A stretch of DNA of 64,000 nt from JAPXSY01 sp033812795 (lineage in GTDB: Bacteria > Verrucomicrobiota > Kiritimatiellia > RFP12 > UBA1067), in assembly GCA_033812795.1 (NCBI GenBank), contig JAPXSY010000002.1, forward strand, positions 39,110 to 103,109, read 5' to 3'. A program made the translations under genes and the position numbers. Positions 1 to 8,096 of the stretch are shown here, piece after piece. Under the pieces are notes generated by a model. That model worked only from the letters and a program-made list of their open reading frames with translations. It did not search any database and was not told the origin of the DNA. The first letter of the stretch is position 1; every line of letters begins with the position of its first letter.

Positions 1-679
1 CATCCGCGTTGCAGAGCACGTAGCGTTCGCCCTCGGGCGTCTGGGTGGCGAGGTGCCACTTCAGCCACGTCGGGAATCCGGCACCGCCACGGCCGCGCAA
101 TCCGGAGGCCTTCATTTCCGCGATCACCTCATCCGGCTTCATACCGGAGAGGATCTTGGCCAGCGCCGCATACCCGTCACGCGCGATCGTGTCTTCGATA
201 CGGCCGGGATCGACCCACCCGCAGTTACGCAACACAATCTGCGTCTGGCGCTTGAAAAACTCGATGCTTTCGCGGCAAGGCGCGGGAGTCTGCCCGGAAG
301 GGTCGCTCACCAAGAGTCGCTCGACCCGACGGCCAGCCTTGAGATGCTCGGTGACGATCTCCTCGGCGTCTTCGGGTTTGACGCCCTGATAAAAAGTACG
401 GTCCTCAGTGATCATCAGCACGGGACCGATGACGCACGGGCCCATGCAGCCGGTGCCGACCAGCGCCACCTGCTCCGCGAGCCCCTCGCGTTTCAACACG
501 GCGGCCAGAGCGTCGCGCACCTCTTTGGCACCGGAGGCGAGGCAACTGCCGCCAAAGCAGATCAGGATCTGGCGCGGCGCGGCGTCGGCGCCCGTGGCAC
601 CCGCCGCGGCCTGAAGCTTCGCCCGCCAAGCATCGAGTTCGGAAACGTCCCGCAGTTTTTTCAGCGTCGGGCTCTTCAT
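1..679 (-). CDS. NADH-binding HydB/NuoF-like subunit, 3' end missing
   Basis: Start codon is at 679, preceded by AGGAG; the reading frame is open to the window edge (226 codons seen). Residues 35-125 form a thioredoxin-like [2Fe-2S] domain with Cys41, Cys46, Cys78 and Cys82. This is followed by the NuoF/51-kDa core entry (RGRGGAGFPTW near residue 200) that binds FMN and NADH. The N-terminal ferredoxin domain is typical of HydB/HndC of NADH-dependent [FeFe]-hydrogenases or NADP-reducing hydrogenases, not of plain complex I NuoF. The start overlaps the stop of the NuoE-like gene by ATGA, so the two are co-translated. A catalytic HydA subunit would be expected beyond the left edge, but that is inference. 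Confidence 0.9.
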   Translation of the reverse strand, partial: MKSPTLKKLRDVSELDAWRAKLQAAAGATGADAAPRQILICFGGSCLASGAKEVRDALAAVLKREGLAEQVALVGTGCMGPCVIGPVLMITEDRTFYQGVKPEDAEEIVTEHLKAGRRVERLLVSDPSGQTPAPCRESIEFFKRQTQIVLRNCGWVDPGRIEDTIARDGYAALAKILSGMKPDEVIAEMKASGLRGRGGAGFPTWLKWHLATQTPEGERYVLCNAD

Positions 680-1233
680 GCGTGCTCCTTTTCCCCGCCT
701 GCGGCGGATACCGAAATAATCTGACCGATCAGTTCACCCACACGGGCCGGTTTGACACGCTGATACACCGTGTCGTTCACCATGACCACCGGGGCCATGC
801 CGCACGCGCCGAAACAGCGCCCCACCTCCAGAGAGAACTGACGGTCCGGAGTGGTCTCCCCCACGTCGATTCCGAGCTTCTTACGGAAGGCGTCCAACAC
901 CTCTTTACCACCGCGCACATAGCAGGCCGTACCGAGACAGACGCGCACCAGATGCTTGCCGCGGGGATGCAGGGTAAAGAACGAATAGAACGTGACCACA
1001 CCGGCCACTTCGCTGACGGTTTTGCCGAAACCGTCAGCGATCAGGCGGATAGCAGGCTCAGGCAGATAACCGAAAAGGGATTGGGCTGTCTGAAGCGCGG
1101 GAATCAGCCCGCCGGGCTTGTCGCGGTAGTCGGCGATCACCTCATGTAATTTCGCGACCAGAGCCTGATCGGATTCATCAAATGTGCACGCGCAGCCGCA
1201 CGGTGCGGCTGGAGCGGAAGAGATATCACTCAT
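676..1233 (-). CDS. NuoE/HydC-like [2Fe-2S] subunit
   Basis: 185 aa thioredoxin-like ferredoxin of the complex I 24-kDa family. Cluster ligands are visible as Cys99, Cys104, Cys140 and Cys144 (CLGTAC and CFGAC). In this family the protein relays electrons next to the NADH/FMN subunit, in the cytoplasm. It sits directly upstream of the HydB/NuoF-like gene and overlaps it by 4 bp, the usual hydC-hydB order. The N-terminus is odd: it has three extra cysteines at 12, 14 and 16 (PCGCAC) ahead of the helical domain. Whether they bind metal is unknown. Called with high confidence as a family member; hydrogenase versus formate dehydrogenase or complex I membership is less sure. Confidence 0.9.
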   Translation of the reverse strand: MSDISSAPAAPCGCACTFDESDQALVAKLHEVIADYRDKPGGLIPALQTAQSLFGYLPEPAIRLIADGFGKTVSEVAGVVTFYSFFTLHPRGKHLVRVCLGTACYVRGGKEVLDAFRKKLGIDVGETTPDRQFSLEVGRCFGACGMAPVVMVNDTVYQRVKPARVGELIGQIISVSAAGGEKEHA

Positions 1234-1330
1234 TCTTTCCTCCGTTGTCCCCTGCGGGGGAACGTTGAACCGAAAAACCGCCCGCGCCTGAAACAGTCCC
1301 GATCTGCTCCAAAACGGACGGAAAACGTCC

Positions 1331-1774
1331 TTACAGGGAACCTTCGATATACCGTTCGAGATTTTTGATCAGCGCATCCTGTTCGGAGGCCACGAATTTC
1401 ACCAGATCCCCGATCGAGACGATGCCCAGCACCTTCTGGCCGTCGTCCAACACCGGGATATGGCGGATACGCTTTTCAGTCATCAGCGCCATACACTCGT
1501 CCACCGTGCTCTCCGGCGCCACATAGACCATCTTCTTGGTCATGACCGCCTTGACCTGCACCTCTTTCGGGTCTTTACCGGCCAGAATCACCTTTCGGAA
1601 CACATCGCGTTCAGCGAAAATTCCCGCGAACTTGCCGTTGGCATTCAGAATCAAGAGAGAGCCGATGTTTTTCTCATTCATCAGCGCGATCGCCTCATAT
1701 ACGGTCGCTGTCGGCGCGATGGTGATGATATCGCACCCCTTTTGCATAAGCAGTTGGTTGATCGATCCGTTCAT
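1331..1774 (-). CDS. Tandem CBS-domain protein
   Basis: 147 aa composed almost only of two CBS motifs (about residues 10-65 and 75-135), including the typical ending of the second, IRHIPVLDDGQKVLGIVSIGD. Stand-alone CBS pairs bind adenine nucleotides and act as energy sensors for a partner. No catalytic domain is attached. It lies 97 bp upstream of the hydrogenase-like genes on the same strand, so it may be cotranscribed and report energy charge to that complex; this link is inference from position only. The ATG at 1774 is preceded by GGAAGGATGCGAA. Confidence 0.9.
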   Translation of the reverse strand: MNGSINQLLMQKGCDIITIAPTATVYEAIALMNEKNIGSLLILNANGKFAGIFAERDVFRKVILAGKDPKEVQVKAVMTKKMVYVAPESTVDECMALMTEKRIRHIPVLDDGQKVLGIVSIGDLVKFVASEQDALIKNLERYIEGSL

Positions 1775-2130
1775 TTCGCATCCTTCCCCGTTTTACCGTT
1801 TCATTGTCCCGTCAGCCCGGACTCTTCCCGTTGATGCCGGTCCAATACAGCGAGGTGGATGAGATGGGTGCAGACCATTCACATTCCCCACCATCACTGT
1901 ACTGGAAATTGTAAACGATATTGCGACACCCGGCAAGGGCTTCTTGGAACCTCGCCGCATAAAAATCATCGCTCCGCTCTTCCGCCTCCGTGCATTTACC
2001 CTTGCAAGTCACCTTGAACGTATCGATCCGATAGCGATGTCTCAGATCGGGAGGGACGAGCGTCTGCCTGCCCCAACACCCGCCAGCGGGCATCCGCCCG
2101 CGCACCTCCCCCCCTCTTCACTGCATACGG
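1775..2130 (-). other. Intergenic stretch with a possible gene remnant
   Basis: Contains an open frame on the minus strand (1812-2105, 97 codons) whose second half reads plausibly as protein (Cys-rich, FQEALAGCRNIVYNFQY), but it has no good ribosome binding site, a Pro/Arg-rich start typical of chance GC-rich ORFs, and no family I recognise. It could be the tail of a decayed secreted protein. No RNA gene is seen. Confidence 0.25.
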
Positions 2131-2136
2131 GTAAGC

Positions 2137-2257
2137 GTCCCCGTCACCACCCCGTTCCCGCCCGGAACCCCGGACGACCGGCTTACCGATAACCTCAATC
2201 AGAATCCTGTTAATCCTGTAATCCTGGCTTAAAGTTTAACGCCCCCGTCACCACCCC
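2137..2257. repeat. Repeat-rich intergenic block (short direct repeats)
   Basis: The 15-mer CCCCGTCACCACCCC occurs twice, near 2140 and 2243. Between the copies lies a run of the ATCCTGTTAATCCTG type (2205-2226), a dispersed motif; a related GACAGGATGACAGGATT stretch occurs near 6211. No gene is present. Confidence 0.7.
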
Positions 2258-2263
2258 ACCGTA

Positions 2264-2293
2264 TTGAGATGCGGGCGGAGCCCGCAATCTCAA
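2264..2293. repeat. REP-like hairpin
   Basis: Near-perfect inverted repeat: TTGAGAT + GCGGGC, loop GGA, GCCCGC, one bulged A, ATCTCAA. The core GCGGGCggaGCCCGC recurs in the opposite orientation at 51957-51971, so this is a dispersed palindrome and not a one-off terminator. There is no T-run on either side. Confidence 0.75.
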
Positions 2294-2351
2294 AGGCTGT
2301 GAGACTGTGAGGCGGTGAGGCTGTGAGGCGGTGAGGCTGTGAGGCGGTGGT
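2294..2351. repeat. Tandem GTGAGGC-type repeat
   Basis: Consecutive units of CTGTGAGGCGGTGAGG (16 bp) are repeated about three times with a partial unit at each end. Low-complexity DNA attached to the compound repeat that follows. Not coding. Confidence 0.8.
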
Positions 2352-2370
2352 GTTCCGTGGTGAAACAGTC

Positions 2371-2539
2371 GATCCCGATCCCGATAGCGACCCCGATCCC
2401 GATAGCGACCCCGACCCCGATTTGGATGAAACCCTGAAACCAGAAACCCTGAAACCCTGAAACCCAGAAACCTGAAACCCTGAAACCAGAAACCCCTGAA
2501 ACCCAAGAGCGTTGAAGGTTCAACTGCTCTTTTTAGGTT
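2371..2539 (-). repeat. Compound dispersed repeat, copy 1
   Basis: Read on the minus strand this has three parts: a 27-bp head (2513-2539; contains AAAAAGAGCAGTTGAACC), a body of GGGTTTCTG/GGTTTCAGG units (2425-2505), and a tail of ATCGGGGTCGGGATCGCTATC-like units (2371-2424). The same three parts in the same order occur on the plus strand at 32443-32690, with an exactly matching head. Copy 1 begins 25 bp after the stop of the sialidase-like gene and in the same orientation as that gene. Confidence 0.85.
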
Positions 2540-2564
2540 TAACCTTATGTTTCGCAAACGAGCC

Positions 2565-3596
2565 TCAAAATCCAAGGGGACGTGCGACAACCTCCGTTTT
2601 ACCGACATCCACGACACAGACAAAAACCCCGGTGTCGGGATATTTGCCGGTGTAATAGGAAATGACGTGCTTGTCGCCAAGGCGGACGGCATTGGCGTTA
2701 CCGCAGTCAAACGCGGGCGGCACCGGAGTGTCCGTCACGAGGACGTCCGGCTCCGGCCAGCGTGTCGGGTGGCCGAAAACGTCTGCGAGAAAAGCGACGC
2801 GACGCTTGAGCTTTCCGGCTCCGCGCTGGTAGTAGTAGTTATAGATCGTGTCCGTCTTCGCATCGTATATGAGCGAGGGTGTCGAACAGTAGACGTCTTT
2901 GATGTTCGTGCGCGTTTTCTTCCAGGTCTTTCCGCTGTCTAAACTCGTCAGCTGGAACTGTCCCGCGCCCCCCTCGGTACGGGCGATCGCGAAAACGCGC
3001 CCGTTCCCAGCGTAAAAGCCTGCCTGTTCGGTCGGCAGTTCCGTCGGGGTGAGCCCGCTTTCGACAAGAACCTGTCCCCACGTCCGGCCACCGTCTTTCG
3101 AGATGACCGTTCCCCAGGCATTGAGTCCTTTTTTGTCGCCGTAGCTACAACGGAACCAGAAGGACATGAGGTTGCCATCAACCTCGAAGATATCCGTGAT
3201 CTGCGTCGGGTGCGGATCGAGCTTCAGCGAGGCGAGACGTTCAAAGGCTTTCCCGTCCGTCGTGCGGTAGAGATCATGGCGCGACGTGCTTCCGCAGCAA
3301 CGATTCCAGAAAAGTGCCGCCCCCGTCGCGTCCTTGCCCTTTCCGATCGGCACCTCGCCGAGATCGGGCGCATTGGCGAGGCAGACTTCCTCACCCCACG
3401 TCCGTCCGCCGTCGGACGAGGTGCGCACGTAAGCACCGCGCTCGCCTTCACCGATAGCGTGCTTGAGGCCCTTCGAGTAGGCACAGACGAGCTTGCCGCC
3501 CGTCTCGCCGATCATCGGCCATGAGTTGTAACCCTTTGGATTCTCCACGGTGAATACGGATACGGCCGCCGCCAAGAGCATTGAAGTGCACATCAA
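2565..3596 (-). CDS. Exported sialidase-like (BNR/Asp-box) glycosidase
   Basis: 343 aa with a short hydrophobic N-terminus (MMCTSMLLAAAVSVFT) compatible with a signal peptide. Three Asp-boxes of form SxDxGxTW are seen: SSDGGRTW near residue 60, SKDGGRTW near 165 and SLDSGKTW near 220, the mark of six-bladed beta-propeller sialidases. The family cleaves terminal sialic acids or related sugars; substrate cannot be fixed from sequence, and many relatives in polysaccharide degraders are not true sialidases. It follows the GH36 gene by 97 bp on the same strand, so the two may form a glycan-degradation pair. The 5' region has AAGGAGGG-like sequence ahead of the ATG pair. Confidence 0.85.
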   Translation of the reverse strand: MMCTSMLLAAAVSVFTVENPKGYNSWPMIGETGGKLVCAYSKGLKHAIGEGERGAYVRTSSDGGRTWGEEVCLANAPDLGEVPIGKGKDATGAALFWNRCCGSTSRHDLYRTTDGKAFERLASLKLDPHPTQITDIFEVDGNLMSFWFRCSYGDKKGLNAWGTVISKDGGRTWGQVLVESGLTPTELPTEQAGFYAGNGRVFAIARTEGGAGQFQLTSLDSGKTWKKTRTNIKDVYCSTPSLIYDAKTDTIYNYYYQRGAGKLKRRVAFLADVFGHPTRWPEPDVLVTDTPVPPAFDCGNANAVRLGDKHVISYYTGKYPDTGVFVCVVDVGKTEVVARPLGF

Positions 3597-3692
3597 AAAA
3601 ACCCTCCTTGGCTAATCAGTTGTTTTCGAATAGTGATTTTACTTTACCTCTTTCATGAAGAACTCGCTCGTTGAATATCCGTAAAACCACGA

Positions 3693-5627
3693 TTACTTTT
3701 TTACGGAGGTTACGGATGAACCCATACACTTCCGAAGTCGGATTTCTTTTGCAGCCAGTCTGTCCAAGGCAACCGACACGCCGGAGGCCCTCAGCGCAGC
3801 GCCAGTTGACTCATGCCCGTCGTCGCGGACATAGCGTGCCGATGGATCCACAACAGGCGTTACGGTGACGGTCCGCTGAGTCGAACTGTCGGCCGTGACG
3901 AATATCCGCACATCCGTGAGGGCTTCGTCACTATACTGGACAGCTTGAACCGACGATTCCGCGCAGAGCACGCGGCCGACAGCCCGCGCCCAGAATGCCG
4001 CATCCTGACGATGCGCGGCAACGAGCTTCTGGAAATAAGCGAAGTGGTTTTCTGAAAGCGCCGTAAGATCACAACTGAAGCAAAGCGGACCTCCTGCCGT
4101 GAAAGCCGCAGCACTTTCCAGCGGATAGGACCGGAGATTCCGCCAAACAGCGTCCTCTGTCGAGACGAGCCGCTCATCGCCGCCGCCGTAATCCGGCTGA
4201 ATGTCCGTTAGCGACCGTACCGTCAACCATCGTTCGATCTGGCGCGGCGGGAAGCGCAGCATCGTCTCACGTACAATGCGCAGGCCGTGACCAATGCTCT
4301 GGTTATCGCTCAGCCAGAACCCGTCGAAGTCGCGCGCCCAGCCAAGATCCATCATATACCCCCCACTCGCACAACCCTCGATATAGATGCCCGGGTTACG
4401 GCGGCGCATATCGCGCACGAAAGCACGATAGGCAGCGTTGTAGGCAGCAAAGGCGCGTCCCGTGGGGTCATGGTCGAGATTCTGGTTGAAGTCAAACTTG
4501 AGGAACGATGCGTCGTACTCCTTCACGAGCGCGCACACCGTCTCCGTGATGTAGCGACGGGCGTCAGGATTCGTGAAATCGAGGAACGAGCGGTTCGCAG
4601 GGAGCAACCATTCGGGATGTTCACGTGCGACGCGGGTCTCCCCCGTCACACTCTCCGCCTCCACCCAGAACCCGAACTTCAGATCCGCCTTGCGCGCGGC
4701 AGCGGAAATCTCCTTCATGCGCCCCTTGAGGTGGCCGTCGGGACGCTCCGCCCACTCGCCGCGCACACTAGCCCAGCCAGCCGCAGGGCCAAACCATCCG
4801 GCATCGATCACAAAGTACTCCATGCCGAGGTCTTTGGCGCGGGCGACCTGCTTCAGCAGAAAGTCCGCGTCGAGTTTGTCGAACCGGCAGAGCCAGGTGT
4901 TGTAGATTGCCGCTGGCGGCCGCCCCGGATGATGGCGGTTCCACCATGCGTGGAGCTTGTGGCAATCGAGGTCGAGGCGGTTCTCGAATTCGTACGAGAG
5001 CACCTCCGGCAACGCCACGTGCTCGCCCGGCGCGAGCGAATAGGCGAGCTGACGCGAATCCATGCCCGCCTCTACGGCGAAGGACGTCCGGTTGCCGCCC
5101 GGATTGGAGCAGACGGCATGCAGTTCCCAAGCTGAATCTGAGAGCAGATGGAAGACACGTCCGCGTCCCGCCTGCCGGTTCCACACCGCCAACATCGGCG
5201 CCGCACCGTGGGAAGAGCGCAGATTCGGGTTACGCACTTCAACCGCAGTGTGAAGGGGTTGCCACTGCCCCTGACTCTCATTCTCCCAGTAGTTGACCTG
5301 CGTATAGACCTCCCACTCGCCATCCTCGATCGGGAAGCGATCCATCAGACAATATGCGGTGATGGTTTTGTCCGAAACGTTTTTGAGCACGGTCTTCCGC
5401 AGACTCACGCCCTTATCCGTCTCGACCGTCGTTTCGATCCGGCAGCCGCTCTCCTCAAGACGGTACCCGTCCGGCACAACCGCCGCATCGCCACAAATCT
5501 TGCCGAAACTACCGAAAATCGCCCAGAGTCCACTGGATGAGACCTTCATATCGGCATTGTTCGGCGGTTGCTTCGTAAATGCCGTGCCAGCAATCAACAT
5601 CATCGTCACACAAAAAAACCGACTCAT
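3693..5627 (-). CDS. GH36-type alpha-galactosidase
   Basis: 644 aa with N-terminal signal peptide (MSRFFCVTMMLIAGTAFT). It shows the beta-sandwich N-domain then the (beta/alpha)8 barrel of GH36/melibiase: FVIDAGWFGP near 275, FGFWVEAE near 320, the nucleophile motif KFDFNQN (Asp379) and the acid/base motif WLSDNQS (Asp441). In the family it releases alpha-linked galactose from oligosaccharides with retention. All catalytic residues are present and length is normal, so it should be active in the periplasm or outside. It starts the GH36-sialidase-like pair. Confidence 0.92.
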   Translation of the reverse strand: MSRFFCVTMMLIAGTAFTKQPPNNADMKVSSSGLWAIFGSFGKICGDAAVVPDGYRLEESGCRIETTVETDKGVSLRKTVLKNVSDKTITAYCLMDRFPIEDGEWEVYTQVNYWENESQGQWQPLHTAVEVRNPNLRSSHGAAPMLAVWNRQAGRGRVFHLLSDSAWELHAVCSNPGGNRTSFAVEAGMDSRQLAYSLAPGEHVALPEVLSYEFENRLDLDCHKLHAWWNRHHPGRPPAAIYNTWLCRFDKLDADFLLKQVARAKDLGMEYFVIDAGWFGPAAGWASVRGEWAERPDGHLKGRMKEISAAARKADLKFGFWVEAESVTGETRVAREHPEWLLPANRSFLDFTNPDARRYITETVCALVKEYDASFLKFDFNQNLDHDPTGRAFAAYNAAYRAFVRDMRRRNPGIYIEGCASGGYMMDLGWARDFDGFWLSDNQSIGHGLRIVRETMLRFPPRQIERWLTVRSLTDIQPDYGGGDERLVSTEDAVWRNLRSYPLESAAAFTAGGPLCFSCDLTALSENHFAYFQKLVAAHRQDAAFWARAVGRVLCAESSVQAVQYSDEALTDVRIFVTADSSTQRTVTVTPVVDPSARYVRDDGHESTGAALRASGVSVALDRLAAKEIRLRKCMGSSVTSVKK

Positions 5628-6412
5628 TTCATGATCCCTTTTATAAAACGTAATCTACAAGCTCCCCACACGGAAGTCAACGGCTTGTATCCTCACCCAA
5701 ATTTTCCCCGCTCCCCCCCTCGCACTTGAATTGCATCAACCCTCACCCCCCTGTCACGAACCGATTACACGTTCAACGCTCAAGTAAGTGCGCAAAATTT
5801 GGAGTGCGGTGACAAGAGCCGCGCTGTGCGCGGAGACACACACCAAGTCCTCTCGCCAGACTTGCGGTCACGCCGCTACACCGTAAAAACCTTTGCGTCT
5901 CCGCGTCTCTGCGTTAAAAAACTTTCAACTCTCAACGCCCAACTTTTTTGCGGGCGAGGACGCCCGCGCTCCCGATTGCGCATACACAAACCACGTTCTC
6001 AACTCGCATGCCCCCTGTCACCAACCGATTACATGACCACCAATAAACCTGTTGCACGCGCGTCCCTGAGTGGTGCATAATGTTATGCATAAATGAATGC
6101 GCATGATGTTCTCCTTTGGTGATGGGGAACGTCCCGCCGGGGACGGCTCCAGGGTACGGATTCCCGTTCGTCCGGCATGCGTTCTGAAATGATCTCCTTG
6201 CCTATAAATTGACAGGATGACAGGATTTTCAGGATTGAACAACATCATGTTAATCATGGATTTCTCCCCGCCGAAGCGACGCTGCCGGAAATCATGTCCT
6301 AAACTTATCCAGAGTTTTCTCGCGGCGCCGGCGCGCGGCGGGCTAAATCCTAATTCCTAAATCCTCCTTTTTTTGATAGAGCCGTCCAAATACCTGTCCC
6401 TTCGTTGGCGGA
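5628..6412. repeat. Intergenic mosaic of dispersed repeats, no gene
   Basis: 785 bp without a credible gene. Visible pieces: CCCCTGTCACGAACCGATT at about 5747 and a near copy CCCCTGTCACCAACCGATT at about 6011; a TTTGCGTCTCCGCGTCTCTG segment at about 5891; GGGCGAGGACGCCCGCGCTC near 5952; a 22-bp segment at 6145-6166 that recurs exactly at 7854-7875; and GACAGGATGACAGGATTTTC near 6211. It looks like a graveyard of small repeats between two gene blocks. Confidence 0.7.
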
Positions 6413-7690
6413 TTAAGGACGGAGAGCCGACAGCGGACAGACAAGAATGCCGTCATCACGACGATAAGCAAAACTGCCCACGGCGGTCAGGAGCATTTGA
6501 AAATCCGGTTTTCGAACCTTTTTGGAATCAATCAGGCGCGCGAGCTTTGTCAGCGTTTCCGTCCCTGCCTGAAGCGGCTTGTCGCCTCCGAGTTTGATTT
6601 CAATCAGACCGTAAGCACCATTGCGTAAATGCACGACGGCATCGCATTCCAGACCATGACGGTCGCGATAATGGCGCACCGTCCCGCCAAGGGCGTCGGC
6701 ATAGACCCTCAAGTCGCGAACGGCCATCGTTTCAAACAAGAGGCCGAACGTCGTGAGGTCGTTCATCAGGTCTTCCGGGCCGATTTCCAGGGCGGCCGCA
6801 GCAACCGACGGATCGACAAAATAACGTGCATCGGAGATCCGGATGGAATCTTTCGCACGAAGATTGGGATTCCAGGCAGGCATGTCCTCTACAACGAACA
6901 GACGCCTCAAGGCATTGAGGTAAGCGTAGATGGTGCCGTTGTCAATGGACGTCATTTCATTCGTGGACAGATATTCTTTGATGACACTTGCGGATGCTTG
7001 CGTACCTTGGAGTCGGGCATACGATCGCATCAGACGACGTGCCCGATCTTCGTCGCGCGTAGTGCCGTCAACGCGCGAAATGTCCTTCTTCGTTATCGCA
7101 TCGACATAGTTGTAGGCCTGATCAAGGGCGGCATTTCCGGACAGAGAGACGGCTTGCGGCCACCCGCCGCGGCAGACGATTCGGGCGATTTCTTCCAACT
7201 CAAGCGGCTTTGCTGAAGCGGTCTGGACATTCGCGCCGGAGAACAATTCCCGGAAGGAAATCTCGCCGGAAGATTCCTCGGACTCCCATAGCGACATGGG
7301 GCGCATTTTGAGCCAGGCAAACCGACCCGTACCCGAATGTTTGATTTCGTCTTCGTTGGCCGGGACGGAAGAACCCGTGAGGATGAAACGACCGAGGTCT
7401 CCCGCGTGATCCACATCGTGCCGGACAGCATCCCAGAGGACAGGGGCGATTTGCCATTCGTCGATCAGTCGCGGACGGGCACCCGACAGGATGCGTCCCG
7501 GATCCATCCGCGCCATGGCGATGTTGTCGTCTCGCTTCTGGGGTTCCGCCATGTAGATGACGCTCTGGGCAACTTGCTCAGCGGTTGTTGTCTTTCCACA
7601 CCACTTAGGCCCCTCGATCAGGACGGCCCCCGTCCCTTCTAGTTTACGCCGAAGAAGCGAATCGACTACGCGATCCTTGTATGCTCTCAT
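6413..7690 (-). CDS. AAA+ ATPase with DUF4143 domain
   Basis: 425 aa from the chosen ATG at 7690 (an upstream TTG at 7726 or ATG at 7717 is possible). N-terminal AAA_14 ATPase with Walker A GPKWCGKTTT (about residue 30), Walker B-like RPRLIDEWQ (about 90) and sensor LTGSS; C-terminal DUF4143 with a restriction-endonuclease-like fold signature (ECDAVVHLR...LIEIKLG, a D-x(n)-ExK arrangement). Family function is unknown; members are highly duplicated in Bacteroidetes and PVC genomes. It stands alone, is bounded by direct repeats (6145, 7854), and has a three-copy 23-bp-period repeat upstream, which suggests movement or special regulation. Confidence 0.85.
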   Translation of the reverse strand: MRAYKDRVVDSLLRRKLEGTGAVLIEGPKWCGKTTTAEQVAQSVIYMAEPQKRDDNIAMARMDPGRILSGARPRLIDEWQIAPVLWDAVRHDVDHAGDLGRFILTGSSVPANEDEIKHSGTGRFAWLKMRPMSLWESEESSGEISFRELFSGANVQTASAKPLELEEIARIVCRGGWPQAVSLSGNAALDQAYNYVDAITKKDISRVDGTTRDEDRARRLMRSYARLQGTQASASVIKEYLSTNEMTSIDNGTIYAYLNALRRLFVVEDMPAWNPNLRAKDSIRISDARYFVDPSVAAAALEIGPEDLMNDLTTFGLLFETMAVRDLRVYADALGGTVRHYRDRHGLECDAVVHLRNGAYGLIEIKLGGDKPLQAGTETLTKLARLIDSKKVRKPDFQMLLTAVGSFAYRRDDGILVCPLSALRP

Positions 7691-7735
7691 GAGAAAAATC
7701 TTAGCAGAACGATCCATCGAAAACAAGGCCGTTCC

Positions 7736-7792
7736 TTCATTTGTCCTAAATTCATTCCTTCATTTGTCCCAACTCGATTCGTCCATTTGTCC
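7736..7792 (-). repeat. Three direct repeats, 23-bp period, upstream of the DUF4143 ATPase
   Basis: On the minus strand GGACAAATG occurs at 7738-7746, 7761-7769 and 7784-7792, exactly 23 bp apart, with partly conserved spacer (GGAAT/GGAAC). The block ends about 45 bp before the chosen start codon. The spacing of about two helical turns is typical of operators or iterons. Protein binding is inference. Confidence 0.75.
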
Positions 7793-7805
7793 CAAAATTG
7801 CAGGA

Positions 7806-7890
7806 ACGGCCCGCCGGGGACGACCCGCCGGGGACGACCCGCCGAGGACGGCGGGCTCCAGGGTACGGATTCCCGCCGGGGACGGCCCGC
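7806..7890. repeat. GC-rich tandem repeat GACCCGCCGGG
   Basis: Units of ACGACCCGCCGGGG (about 14-15 bp) are repeated four to five times, with the 22-bp segment starting GGCTCCAGGGTACGG embedded at 7854-7875. The same segment lies at 6145-6166 on the other side of the ATPase gene. The rest of 7891-8096 shows no gene. Confidence 0.8.
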
Positions 7891-8096
7891 ACCGTGAACA
7901 GGGGATGAACAATGCGGATACAAGAGGAAAAACAGGGTAATCGGCATATCGGGTTGGTTCCGGGTTTCGCACCATGAAACAAATCCCCCGCGCCATGCCA
8001 AAAAAGCCATTCCCCTTGATGCGTGAAGCTCGGAGTGATATCCTGTTTCCATCTTTTATCCATCCGCTTGGGGGTATAACGCTCAAGGGCGTAATC

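Noticed and set aside
1812..2105. 97-codon minus-strand ORF as a real gene
   Set aside because: Partly protein-like but no start signal, no family and a chance-like N-terminus; kept only as a possible remnant.
2210..2710. Open frame through the compound repeat (Gly/Phe and Arg/Asp repeats)
   Set aside because: It is only the translation of low-complexity DNA; it has no start signal and overlaps the sialidase gene end.
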